The notes under the pieces: model-generated | Told to the model about the DNA's origin: nothing | The model's database searches: none | What the model saw: only the letters and a program-made list of their open reading frames with translations | Position numbers and translations under genes: made by a program | Shown here: positions 1-7,495 of the stretch, in pieces | How positions within the stretch are numbered: the first letter of the stretch is position 1 | Layout of the letters: each line of letters opens with the position of its first letter | Assembly (NCBI RefSeq): GCF_017876495.1 | Contig: NZ_JAGIOB010000001.1 | Coordinates: 1,426,001 to 1,490,000 of the forward strand | DNA: 64,000 bases | Reading direction: 5' to 3' | DNA from: Microlunatus capsulatus | Lineage (GTDB): Bacteria > Actinomycetota > Actinomycetes > Propionibacteriales > Propionibacteriaceae

Positions 1-1
1 C

Positions 2-712
2 ACGCTGACCGCCTGGCGCGCGCCGTCCGGCCCCGGCGTCCGCGTCGACGAGGGCTACCTGGCCGGGATGACCGTGCCCGGCGCCTTCGACTCCCTGGTG
101 GCCAAGGTCGTCGTCACCGGCCGCGACCGGGCCGAGGCGCTGGCCCGCTCCCGCCGCGCCCTGGCCGAGCTGGTCGTCGAGGGCATGCCGACCGTCGTGC
201 CCTTCCACCGCGCCGTCCTCGACGACCCGGCCTTCACCGCCGCCGACGGCGTCTTCGGGGTGCACACCCGCTGGATCGAGACCGAGTTCACCGGCGCGAT
301 CGAGCCCTGGGCGGGCACCGCCGGCAGCGCCGAGCCGGCCGAGCGCACCCGGGTCGTCGTCGAGGTCGGCGGCAAGCGGCTGGAGGTCGTCGTGCCCGCC
401 GGCCTCGGGGCGGGCACCGGCGCTGCCCCGGCCGCGGGGGGCCGCAAGCCCACCCGGCGCAGCGGGGGTGCGGCCGCGGCGAAGGCGCCGTCGGGCAACG
501 CCCTCACCTCCCCGATGCAGGGCACCATCGTCAAGGTCGCCGTCGCCGAGGGCGACGCCGTGGCCAGCGGCGACCTCGTCGTCGTCCTCGAGGCGATGAA
601 GATGGAGCAGCCGCTGACCGCGCACCGCAGCGGGGTCGTCGCCCGGCTCACCGCCGAGGTCGGGGCCACGGTCACCAGCGGCTCCACCCTCTGCGACATC
701 GTCGACGCCTGA
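2..712 (+). CDS. Acyl-CoA (acetyl/propionyl) carboxylase alpha subunit, C-terminal part with biotin carrier domain
   Basis: This is the C-terminal part of a biotin-dependent acyl-CoA carboxylase alpha chain; the reading frame is open to the left edge, so the biotin carboxylase ATP-grasp region lies outside the window. The first ~100 residues look like the biotin carboxylase C-terminal domain. An Ala/Gly-rich linker follows, then a biotinyl/lipoyl domain with the EAMKMEQP motif; the biotinylated lysine codon is at 599-601. Such subunits carboxylate biotin and pass CO2 to a separate carboxyltransferase beta chain, which is not in this window. The family call is firm, but the substrate (acetyl- or propionyl-CoA) cannot be read from this fragment. 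The ATG at 68 is internal and should not be taken as the start. Confidence 0.9.
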   Translation, partial: TLTAWRAPSGPGVRVDEGYLAGMTVPGAFDSLVAKVVVTGRDRAEALARSRRALAELVVEGMPTVVPFHRAVLDDPAFTAADGVFGVHTRWIETEFTGAIEPWAGTAGSAEPAERTRVVVEVGGKRLEVVVPAGLGAGTGAAPAAGGRKPTRRSGGAAAAKAPSGNALTSPMQGTIVKVAVAEGDAVASGDLVVVLEAMKMEQPLTAHRSGVVARLTAEVGATVTSGSTLCDIVDA

Positions 713-795
713 GCGGGTCGGCCGCCGGTGCCCGCGGACGCGTGAAAAAGGGGTAAGAACCCCGACGCCGATGAGGGCTCCGCGGAGCCGCGGGG

Positions 796-801
796 CACAC
801 T
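796..801 (+). promoter_or_regulatory. Candidate leaderless -10 box of the anchored coiled-coil gene
   Basis: CACACT lies exactly 6 nt before the GTG start at 808, and no Shine-Dalgarno sequence is present. It fits the layout seen before many genes of this window, although the first base departs from TANNNT. No clear -35 is visible. Confidence 0.35.
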
Positions 802-807
802 GGGACC

Positions 808-1632
808 GTGGGTGAATTCCTGGTGCTGATCGTCATCGTCCTCCTGGTGGTGGGCGGCGCGTCGCTGTACCGCCGGCGCGCCATCGCCCAGCGCGAGGCC
901 GTCCGGCGGGCCGAGCTGGAGACGCAGCTGTCGACCTCCAAGCGGGCCGCCGACGAGGACGTCACCAAGTTCGGCGAGGAGCTCCAGCGGCTCGACGTCG
1001 ACGTCGCCGGGCACCCCCTGGACGAGGCGATGCAGCAGGACTACCAGCGCGCCCTGGACGCCTACGAGGACGCGAAGAGCTCTCTCGACGCGGTGCAGAA
1101 GCCCGACGAGATCAAGCACGTGACCGAGATCCTGGAGGACGGCCGCTACGCCGTCGCCTGCGTCAAGGCCCGGGTCGCCGACCGGCCGCTGCCGGCCAAG
1201 CGCCCGCCCTGCTTCTTCAACCCCGCCCACGGACCGTCGTCCCAGGACGTCCAGTGGGCCCCGCCCGGGGGCGCCCAGCGCGCCATCCCGGCCTGCCCCG
1301 CCGACGCCGAGCGCGTGCTCGCCGGCGCCGACCCCTACATCCGCACCGTCCAGGTCGGCGCCCAGCGGGTGCCCTACTGGGAGGGCGGTCAGGCCTACGC
1401 CCCCTGGGCGCAGGGCTACTACAGCCGCTGGAGCGGCAGCGACATGCTCTCCGGCATGCTGATCGGCAGCTTCCTGTTCGGCGGCATGGGCAACGTCTTC
1501 GGCGGTGTCGGCGAGGGCCTCGGCGGGCTGGGCGAGGGCCTCGAAGGCCTCGGCGACGGGATCGGCGAGGGCTTCGAGGGCATCGGCGACGGCATCGGCG
1601 AGATGTTCGGCGGGCTCTTCGGCGGCGACTGA
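808..1632 (+). CDS. Membrane-anchored coiled-coil protein with CFFNPAHGPS motif and Gly-rich tail
   Basis: A 274-residue protein of unknown function. Residues 3-20 form one hydrophobic segment followed by basic residues, so it is probably anchored with its body in the cytoplasm. Residues 30-110 are charged and heptad-like (likely coiled coil). A Cys-containing motif, CFFNPAHGPS, follows near residue 135; I recall this motif from other actinobacterial proteins without an assigned function. A Tyr/Trp-rich stretch leads into a repetitive tail of GLGEGLEGLGDGIGEG-like units from about residue 230, which resembles an amphipathic or low-complexity domain. GTG was chosen because of the -10 box 6 nt upstream. 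It stands alone between the carboxylase and a convergent sirtuin gene. Confidence 0.75.
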   Translation: MGEFLVLIVIVLLVVGGASLYRRRAIAQREAVRRAELETQLSTSKRAADEDVTKFGEELQRLDVDVAGHPLDEAMQQDYQRALDAYEDAKSSLDAVQKPDEIKHVTEILEDGRYAVACVKARVADRPLPAKRPPCFFNPAHGPSSQDVQWAPPGGAQRAIPACPADAERVLAGADPYIRTVQVGAQRVPYWEGGQAYAPWAQGYYSRWSGSDMLSGMLIGSFLFGGMGNVFGGVGEGLGGLGEGLEGLGDGIGEGFEGIGDGIGEMFGGLFGGD

Positions 1633-1701
1633 GCCGCCGCCCCTGTGGATCCAGCGCTCGACCGTCCGCACCGCCCCTGAGGGGTGTCTCGAGGACGTCG
1701 A

Positions 1702-1736
1702 GCGCTGACTTCCCGGGGAGAACCCCCGGTCAGCGC
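1702..1736. terminator. Bidirectional hairpin between convergent genes
   Basis: An 8-bp perfect stem (GCGCTGAC / GTCAGCGC) is extended inside by a CGGGG/CCCCG pairing with a small bulge. It lies between the convergent genes ending at 1632 and 1730 and overlaps the sirtuin stop. There is no T-tract, as is usual in this type of genome. Confidence 0.5.
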
Positions 1737-2569
1737 CAGCAGAGCCGGTCGACCAGTCCCGTCAGCGTCTCCGAGCAGCCCCGCTCCAGCTTGAGCGTGG
1801 CCAGGGGGTCGCCCCGGGTGGCGCCGCGGTTGACGATCACCGTCGGGCGCTCGGCCTTGGTCTGGTGGCGGACGAACCGCAGCCCCGACATCACCGTCAG
1901 CGACGAGCCCAGGACGACCAGCACCTCGGCGCGGTCGACGAGGGCGTAGGCCTGCTCGACGCGCGGCTTGGGCACCGACTCCCCGAAGAAGACGACGTCG
2001 GGCTTCAGCCGGCCGCCGCAGCCCTCGCAGCCGGCGAGCACGAAGCCGGTCCAGTCCTCGACGACGGCGTCGCCGTCCGGTCTGAGCTCCGCGTGCTCCA
2101 GGACGGGCGGCTCGTCGAGGTCCGGGTTGAGCGCGGCCAGCCGCTGCTGCAGGTCCAGCCGCGCGCTGACGTCGCCGCAGTCCAGGCAGACCACGTCGGC
2201 GATCCGGCCGTGCAGGTCGATCACCGTGCGGCTGCCCGCGGCAGCGTGCAGGCCGTCGACGTTCTGGGTCAGGACCCCCTGCAGGCCGGCGTCCTCGAGC
2301 TCGGCGAGCGCGACGTGGCCGGCATTGGGCGAGGCCTCCCCGATCCGGCGGAAGCCGAGGTAGCTGCGCGCCCAGTACCGGCGCCGCGCCTCCTCCGAAC
2401 CCACGAACTCCTGGAACTGCATGGGGGTGGCCCGCACCGACGTCGGCCCGCGGTAGTCCGGGATCCCGGAGTCGGTGCTCATCCCCGCCCCGGTCAGCGC
2501 GACCCAGCGACGGCCGCGCAGCAGGTCGGCGACCGCCGCGGCGGCGTCGACGTCGGGCAGCACGCTCAC
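1730..2569 (-). CDS. Sir2-family NAD-dependent protein deacylase
   Basis: A sirtuin of 279 residues, expected to remove acyl groups from protein lysines with NAD+ as co-substrate in the cytoplasm. Visible motifs are the NAD-binding TGAGMSTDSGIPDYRG near residue 26, TQNVDGLH near 102, the catalytic histidine in DLHG, and two zinc-binding Cys pairs (CLDC and CEGC) followed by LKPDVVFFGE. Length and motif order suit the bacterial CobB-like group with a slightly long zinc module. The GTG start is supported by a TACCTT box 7 nt upstream on the minus strand, with no ribosome binding site, so the mRNA is probably leaderless. It is transcribed away from lpdA with a 109-bp gap. Substrates are unknown. 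Confidence 0.88.
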   Translation of the reverse strand: MSVLPDVDAAAAVADLLRGRRWVALTGAGMSTDSGIPDYRGPTSVRATPMQFQEFVGSEEARRRYWARSYLGFRRIGEASPNAGHVALAELEDAGLQGVLTQNVDGLHAAAGSRTVIDLHGRIADVVCLDCGDVSARLDLQQRLAALNPDLDEPPVLEHAELRPDGDAVVEDWTGFVLAGCEGCGGRLKPDVVFFGESVPKPRVEQAYALVDRAEVLVVLGSSLTVMSGLRFVRHQTKAERPTVIVNRGATRGDPLATLKLERGCSETLTGLVDRLCWR

Positions 2570-2576
2570 GGCCCCG

Positions 2577-2582
2577 AAGGTA
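2577..2582 (-). promoter_or_regulatory. Leaderless -10 box (TACCTT) of the sirtuin gene
   Basis: On the minus strand TACCTT is followed by 7 nt and then the GTG start at 2569. It matches TANNNT and the spacing expected for transcription starting at the initiation codon. Confidence 0.45.
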
Positions 2583-2610
2583 CCCGGCGGGGCAACCGGC
2601 TCCCCGTGGC

Positions 2611-2644
2611 CCGAGCCTGTCGGGGACCCTTCGACAGGCTCAGG
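2611..2644. repeat. Dispersed palindromic repeat (GAGCCTGTCG family)
   Basis: Arms GAGCCTGTCG (2613-2622) and CGACAGGCTC (2632-2641) form a perfect 10-bp dyad. It is related to the CTGAGCCTGTCGAAGG palindromes at 16675 and 16894; this sequence type is a common intergenic repeat in high-GC actinomycetes. Here it sits between two minus-strand genes and could terminate lpdA transcripts. Confidence 0.7.
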
Positions 2645-2678
2645 GAGCGGGGCCGGGGCGCGAGGGGGAGGGATCAGC

Positions 2679-4085
2679 TCAGCTGATGATCGAGCGGGTG
2701 CCGTGCAGCCGGCGTGCGGCCTCGGCCAGCGAGCCGGTCATCGAGGGGTAGACGGTGAAGGACTGGGAGACCTGGTCCACCGTCAGCCGCTCGGCGACGG
2801 CGATGGCCACCGGGTAGATCAGCTCGCTGGCCCGCGGGGCCACGACCACGCCGCCGATGACGATGCCGGTGACGCTGCGGCAGAACAGCTTGACGAAGCC
2901 GTCGCGGCTGCCCTGCATCTTGGCCCGCGGGTTGCCCCGGAGCGGCAGGGTCACCGTCCGGGCCTGCACCTCGCCGGCGTCGACCTGGGTCTGGCTGACC
3001 CCGACCGTCGCGATCTCGGGGGCGGTGAAGACGTTGGCCGAGACGGTCTTGAGGTCCAGCGGGGAGACGGCGTCGCCGAGCGCGTGCCACATGGCGATCC
3101 GGCCCTGCATGGCGGCGACCGAGGCGAGGGCGAAGACGCCCGTGCAGTCGCCGGCGGCGTAGACGCTGCGGGCCGAGGTGCGCGAGACCCGGTCGACGGT
3201 GATGAAGCCGGCGTCGCTGACCTCGACGCCGGACTCGGCCAGGCCCATGTCGGAGGTGTTGGGGATCGAGCCGACGGCCACCAGGCAGTGCGAGCCGACG
3301 ACCTCCCGGCCGTCGCTGAGGGTGACGGTGACCGAGTCGCCGTCCCGGGTCACGGTCTCGGCGCGGGAGCGCTGCAGGACCGTCAGGCCGCGGCGGGCGA
3401 AGACGTCCTCCAGCACCTGGGCGGCGTCGGCGTCCTCGCCGGGCAGCACCCGGTCGCGGGAGGAGATGAGCACGACCTCGGAGCCCAGGGCGTCGTAGGC
3501 GCTGGCGAACTCGGCGCCGGTGACGCCGGACCCGACGACGATCAGCCGCTCCGGCAGCTCGGTGAGGTTGTAGAGCTGGGTCCAGTTGAGGATCCGCTCG
3601 CCGTCGGGCTGCGCGGAGGCCAGCTGACGCGGCCGGGCGCCGGTGGCCAGCAGGACCACGTCGGCGTCGAAGCTGCGCTCGCCCTCGGCGGTCTGGGCGA
3701 CGACCCGGTCGGGCCCGTCGAGCCGGCCGCGGCCGATGACCAGCTCGACGTTCTCACGCTGGATCCGCTCGCAGATGTCGTCGGACTGCTTGCGCGCCAG
3801 GTCGAGCACCCGAGCGTTCACCGCGGCCAGGTCGACGCTGACGACGGCGTCGGCGTGCCCGCTCTCGGCGTCGCCGAAGCGCAGGCCCAGCTCGGCGGAG
3901 GCGCGGACCTCCGTCATCACCTCGGCCGTCGCGATCAAGGTCTTGGAGGGCACGCAGTCGGTCAGCACGGCCGAACCGCCGAGGCCGTCGGTGTCGATCA
4001 ACGTCACCTCGCCGCCCAGCTGGCTGCCGACGAGGGCGGCCTCGTACCCACCGGGTCCACCACCGACGATCACCACGCGAGTCAC
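2679..4085 (-). CDS. lpdA: NAD(P)H-quinone reductase of the LpdA type (flavoprotein disulfide reductase fold)
   Basis: A 468-residue FAD/NAD(P)-binding flavoprotein. It starts with VVIVGGGPGGYEAAL (FAD dinucleotide fold), has a second Rossmann motif at VVGSGVTGAEFASA, and ends with a dimerisation domain. Where lipoamide dehydrogenases have a CxxxxC redox pair, this protein reads GGSAVLTDCVPSK, with only the second cysteine; the C-terminal His-Glu catalytic pair is also absent (TVYPSMTGS). The same losses are known in Mycobacterium tuberculosis LpdA (Rv3303c), which reduces quinones rather than lipoamide, so that activity is inferred here. The GTG start at 4085 is chosen because the protein family begins at that Val and an AACACT box lies 6 nt upstream. 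It is divergent from the next gene with only 39 bp between. Confidence 0.88.
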   Translation of the reverse strand: MTRVVIVGGGPGGYEAALVGSQLGGEVTLIDTDGLGGSAVLTDCVPSKTLIATAEVMTEVRASAELGLRFGDAESGHADAVVSVDLAAVNARVLDLARKQSDDICERIQRENVELVIGRGRLDGPDRVVAQTAEGERSFDADVVLLATGARPRQLASAQPDGERILNWTQLYNLTELPERLIVVGSGVTGAEFASAYDALGSEVVLISSRDRVLPGEDADAAQVLEDVFARRGLTVLQRSRAETVTRDGDSVTVTLSDGREVVGSHCLVAVGSIPNTSDMGLAESGVEVSDAGFITVDRVSRTSARSVYAAGDCTGVFALASVAAMQGRIAMWHALGDAVSPLDLKTVSANVFTAPEIATVGVSQTQVDAGEVQARTVTLPLRGNPRAKMQGSRDGFVKLFCRSVTGIVIGGVVVAPRASELIYPVAIAVAERLTVDQVSQSFTVYPSMTGSLAEAARRLHGTRSIIS

Positions 4086-4111
4086 CGGTCCAGTGTTCCA
4101 TGCACGGCCGA

Positions 4112-4117
4112 TAGCCT
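4112..4117 (+). promoter_or_regulatory. Leaderless -10 box (TAGCCT) of the cyclotransferase-fold gene
   Basis: TAGCCT followed by 7 nt and GTG at 4125. The divergent lpdA start has AACACT at 4092-4097 (minus strand) in the same 39-bp gap, so both promoters are packed back to back. Confidence 0.55.
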
Positions 4118-4124
4118 CCTGCTC

Positions 4125-4565
4125 GTGCTGTACGCCGCCTACGGAAGCAACCTGGACCCCGCCCAGATGGCTGAGCGCTGCCCGCACTCCCCCTTGCGGG
4201 GCACGGGCTGGCTGCAGGGCTGGCGGCTGACGTTCGGCGGGGAGGGCTGGGACGGACCGCTGCCGACCGTCGTCGAGCAGCCCGACGAGCACGTCTTCGT
4301 CGGCCTCTACGACGTCACCGCGCCCGACGAGCAGTCCCTCGACATCTGGGAGAGCGCCAACTCGGGGCTGTACGAGAAGGTGCGGGTCCGCGTCGAGACG
4401 CTGGAGGGCGAGCTGGCCGCCTGGGTCTACGTCCTGCACGACTTCGAGGGCGGCGTGCCCAGCGCGCGCACCCTCGGCATCCTCGCCGACGCGGCCGAGG
4501 CCGCCGGCGCCCCGAAGGACTACCTGACCGAGCTGCGCGGCCGGCCCTGCACCAGCGGCTGGTGA
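4125..4565 (+). CDS. Gamma-glutamylcyclotransferase-fold (AIG2/BtrG-like) protein
   Basis: A 146-residue protein with the YGSNLDP loop at residues 6-12 that binds the gamma-glutamyl moiety in this fold, and an acidic segment (DEQSLDIWE) where the catalytic Glu of the family is expected. Family members release pyroglutamate from gamma-glutamyl amines or peptides, but many are uncharacterised, so the substrate is open. The start is GTG at 4125 because the fold begins there (LYAAYGSNL) and a TAGCCT box sits 7 nt upstream; the longer frame upstream is antisense to lpdA and is not coding. It ends 71 bp before the nucleoside phosphorylase. Confidence 0.8.
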   Translation: MLYAAYGSNLDPAQMAERCPHSPLRGTGWLQGWRLTFGGEGWDGPLPTVVEQPDEHVFVGLYDVTAPDEQSLDIWESANSGLYEKVRVRVETLEGELAAWVYVLHDFEGGVPSARTLGILADAAEAAGAPKDYLTELRGRPCTSGW

Positions 4566-4624
4566 CCCCGGCCGGGCCCCGGGACGCCGACCACCGCCGC
4601 GGCCGGTCCCCCGCGGCGCCCCCG

Positions 4625-4630
4625 TAGGCT
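4625..4630 (+). promoter_or_regulatory. Leaderless -10 box (TAGGCT) of the purine phosphorylase operon
   Basis: TAGGCT, 6 nt, then ATG at 4637. This is the cleanest example of the leaderless layout in the window. Confidence 0.6.
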
Positions 4631-4636
4631 GCCGCC

Positions 4637-5437
4637 ATGTCGACTGACCCGTACGCCCTGGCCGAGGAGGCCGCCGCGGCGCTCCGCGACCGCTTCGCGC
4701 TGGAGAGCATCGACCTGGCCTTCGTGCTGGGCTCGGGCTGGTCCGCGGCCGCCGACGACCTCGGCGAGGTCCTCGGCCGCTGCCCGCTGGCCGAGCTGCC
4801 GGGCTTCGCGGCCCCCACCGTCGTCGGGCACGGCGGCGAGCTGCGGGTCGTCCGCACCGGCAGCGGCAAGGTGGCGGCCCTGTTCACCGGCCGGACGCAC
4901 TACTACGAGGGGAAGGGCGTCGCCCAGGTCGTGCACGGCGTCCGCACCGCCGCCGCCGCGGGCGCCCGCACCCTGGTGCTGACCAACGGCTGCGGCGGGC
5001 TGAACCCCGCCTGGTCCCCCGGCACGGCCGTGCTGATCCGCGACCACGTCAACCTCACCGCCGCCACCCCGCTGGTCGGGGCACGCTTCGTCGACATGAC
5101 CGACGCCTACGCCCCGCGGCTGCGCGACCTGGCCCGGACAGTCGACGCCGAGCTGGCCGAGGGCGTCTACGTCCAGTTCCCCGGCCCGAGCTACGAGACC
5201 CCCGCCGAGGTGCGGATGGCCGGCGTGCTGGGCGGCGACCTCGTCGGCATGTCGACCGCGCTGGAGACCATCGCCGCCCGCGAGGCGGGTCTCGAGGTGC
5301 TCGGCATCTCGCTGGTCACCAACCTGGCCGCCGGCATCTCCCCTACCCCGCTGCACCACGCCGAGGTCCTGGAGGCCGGCCGCGCCGCCGTCCCGCAGCT
5401 GAGCCGCCTGCTGGCCGGGCTCGGCGCGGCGCTCTGA
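4637..5437 (+). CDS. Purine nucleoside phosphorylase (PNP/MTAP family)
   Basis: A 266-residue enzyme that splits purine (deoxy)nucleosides with phosphate to give a base and (deoxy)ribose 1-phosphate. Motifs of the trimeric PNP class appear in order: phosphate-binding GSGWS (residue ~34), GRTHYYEGKG (~85), TNGCGGLN (~116), the GPSYETPAEVRM purine/ribose loop (~178) and MSTALET with VTNLAAGIS near the end. It is the first gene of a tight run with the phosphosugar mutase 13 nt downstream, a pairing that links ribose 1-phosphate to ribose 5-phosphate. The ATG is leaderless (TAGGCT 6 nt upstream). Confidence 0.93.
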   Translation: MSTDPYALAEEAAAALRDRFALESIDLAFVLGSGWSAAADDLGEVLGRCPLAELPGFAAPTVVGHGGELRVVRTGSGKVAALFTGRTHYYEGKGVAQVVHGVRTAAAAGARTLVLTNGCGGLNPAWSPGTAVLIRDHVNLTAATPLVGARFVDMTDAYAPRLRDLARTVDAELAEGVYVQFPGPSYETPAEVRMAGVLGGDLVGMSTALETIAAREAGLEVLGISLVTNLAAGISPTPLHHAEVLEAGRAAVPQLSRLLAGLGAAL

Positions 5438-5450
5438 GGCGGGGGCAGCC

Positions 5451-7106
5451 GTGAGCGACTCCGCCATCGACGACCTGGCCCGCACCGTCGCCGCCTGGAC
5501 CGCGCAGGACCCCGACCCGGCCACCCGCGCCGAGGCCGAGGAGCGCCTGGACCGCGCCCGGTCCGGGGACGCCGACGCCCGCGCCGCGCTGGCCGACGCC
5601 TTCGGCAGCCGGCTCGCCTTCGGCACCGCCGGCCTGCGCGGCGCCCTGGGCGCCGGGCCCAACCGGATGAACCGCGTCGTCGTCGGCCAGGCTGCCGCCG
5701 GGCTGGCCGGCTACCTGCTCGCCCACGACGCCGGCGGGCAGCGGGTGCTGGTCGGCTACGACGCGCGGCACGGGTCGGCCGTCTTCGCCCGCGACACCGC
5801 GGAGATCCTCGCCGCGGCCGGCTTCGAGACGCTGCTGACCGCCGCCCCGACGCCCACCCCCGTCGTCGCCTTCGGCATCCGGCACCTCGGCTGCGCCGCG
5901 GCCGTCGTCGTCACCGCCTCGCACAACCCGCCGCAGGACAACGGCTACAAGGTCTACCTGGGCGACGGCTCCCAGATCGTCCCTCCGGCCGACGCCGAGA
6001 TCGCGGCGGAGATCGCGCGGGTCGCCGCCGGGGACCTGGCCGACGTCCCGCGCAGCCCGGCCTACCGGGTCGTCGGCGATGAGCTGCTCGACGCCTACCG
6101 CGACCGGGTGGCGTCGCTGGTCCACGCCGACGCACCGCGGGACCTGCGCTGGGTCTACACCCCGATGCACGGCGTCGGCGGCGCGCTGGTCGAGCAGGTG
6201 GTCGCGGCCGCGGGGTTCCCCGCCGCGCGGGTGGTCGCCGCCCAGGCCGAGCCCGACCCCGACTTCCCCACCGTGCCCTTCCCCAACCCGGAGGAGCCGG
6301 GCGCCATCGACCTCGCCCTCGCCGAGGCGGAGGCGGCCGGGGCCGACCTCGTCGTCGCCAACGACCCGGACGCCGACCGCTGCGCCGCGGCCGTGGTCGT
6401 CGACGGCGGCTGGCGGATGCTGTCCGGCGACGAGCTGGGCGCGCTGCTCGGCGACGACGCCCTGCGCCGCGGCGTCCGCGGCACCTACGCCTGCTCGGTC
6501 GTCTCCAGCACCCTGCTGTCCCGGCTGGCCGCCGCGTCGGCCCAGCCCTTCGTCGCCACCCTCACCGGCTTCAAGTGGATCGGCCGGGTCCCCGGCCTGG
6601 CCTTCGGCTACGAGGAGGCCATCGGCTACTGCGTCGACCCGCAGGCCGTGCCGGACAAGGACGGCATCTCGGCCCTCGTCCGGGTGCTGGCGCTGGCCGC
6701 CGAGCTGCGGGCGCACGGCCGCACGCTGGCCGACCGGCTGGACGAGATCGCCCGGGTGCACGGCGTCCACCACACCAGCCAGCTGTCGGTCCGGGTCGCC
6801 GACCTCGCCCTGATCGGCGAGGCGATGGCCCGGCTGCGCGCCGCCCCACCCTCGACCCTGGCCGGCGAGCCGGTCGTGGTGGAGGACCTGGCCCCCGGCT
6901 CGGCCGCGCTGCCCCCGACCGACGCCGTGCTGCTGCGCGGCGCCAGCACCCAGGTCGTCGTCCGGCCCTCCGGCACCGAGCCCAAGCTCAAGTGCTACCT
7001 GGAGGTCCGCGAGGACCCGACGGCCGACCTCGTCGCCGCCCGCGCCCGCGCCCGGGACCGGATGGCGCAGGTCCGCACCGAGATGAGCACCGCCCTCGGC
7101 CTCTGA
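5451..7106 (+). CDS. Alpha-D-phosphohexomutase family phosphosugar mutase
   Basis: A 551-residue mutase that moves phosphate between C1 and the terminal carbon of a sugar. The catalytic phosphoserine loop TASHNPPQDNGYKVY lies near residue 155, the metal-binding NDPDADR near 304, the sugar-binding FGYEEAIGY near 385 and the phosphate-binding RPSGTEPKLK near 505, giving all four domains of the family. The length matches the PgcA/YhxB-like group that includes phosphoglucomutases and phosphopentomutase-acting enzymes. Sitting 13 nt after purine nucleoside phosphorylase, it may act on ribose 1-phosphate (inference). GTG start with GGGGGCAG upstream as a weak ribosome site. Confidence 0.88.
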   Translation: MSDSAIDDLARTVAAWTAQDPDPATRAEAEERLDRARSGDADARAALADAFGSRLAFGTAGLRGALGAGPNRMNRVVVGQAAAGLAGYLLAHDAGGQRVLVGYDARHGSAVFARDTAEILAAAGFETLLTAAPTPTPVVAFGIRHLGCAAAVVVTASHNPPQDNGYKVYLGDGSQIVPPADAEIAAEIARVAAGDLADVPRSPAYRVVGDELLDAYRDRVASLVHADAPRDLRWVYTPMHGVGGALVEQVVAAAGFPAARVVAAQAEPDPDFPTVPFPNPEEPGAIDLALAEAEAAGADLVVANDPDADRCAAAVVVDGGWRMLSGDELGALLGDDALRRGVRGTYACSVVSSTLLSRLAAASAQPFVATLTGFKWIGRVPGLAFGYEEAIGYCVDPQAVPDKDGISALVRVLALAAELRAHGRTLADRLDEIARVHGVHHTSQLSVRVADLALIGEAMARLRAAPPSTLAGEPVVVEDLAPGSAALPPTDAVLLRGASTQVVVRPSGTEPKLKCYLEVREDPTADLVAARARARDRMAQVRTEMSTALGL

Positions 7107-7143
7107 GCGGCCGGGGGCCCGACGCCCGAGCAGAGGAGCCCCG

Positions 7144-7464
7144 ATGTACCTCATCGTCGTGAAGTTCGAGACCACGCCGGACTGGACCGAGCGCTGGCCG
7201 GACCTGGTGGCGGGCTTCACCGCCGCCACCCGGCAGGAGCCCGGCAACCTCTGGTTCGAGTGGTCGCGCAGCCTCGAGGAGCCGCACGTCTTCGTCCTCG
7301 TCGAGGCCTTCACCGACGACGGCGCCGGCCCGCACGTCAGCAGCCCGCACTTCGCCCGCGCCATGGAGGAGATGCGGCCGGCCCTGGCCAGCACGCCACG
7401 GATCGTCAGCCGTCAGGTCGAGGGCAGCGGCTGGGACACGATGGGCGAGCTGCAGGTCGACTGA
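7144..7464 (+). CDS. Antibiotic biosynthesis monooxygenase (ABM/YgiN)-like protein
   Basis: A 106-residue single-domain protein of the ferredoxin-like ABM fold: beta-rich start MYLIVVKFETTPDW, a central FEWSRSLEEPHVFVLVEAF strand pair and conserved histidines in VSSPHF. Relatives are cofactor-free quinol monooxygenases, heme-degrading enzymes or small stress proteins; nothing here selects among them. It has a clear ribosome site (GAGGAG) 7 nt before ATG and lies 37 bp after the mutase and 31 bp before the MFS gene, so it is cotranscribed with both. Confidence 0.72.
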   Translation: MYLIVVKFETTPDWTERWPDLVAGFTAATRQEPGNLWFEWSRSLEEPHVFVLVEAFTDDGAGPHVSSPHFARAMEEMRPALASTPRIVSRQVEGSGWDTMGELQVD

Positions 7465-7495
7465 CAGCCACGTCCCGCACCCCGGAGGAACCCCC

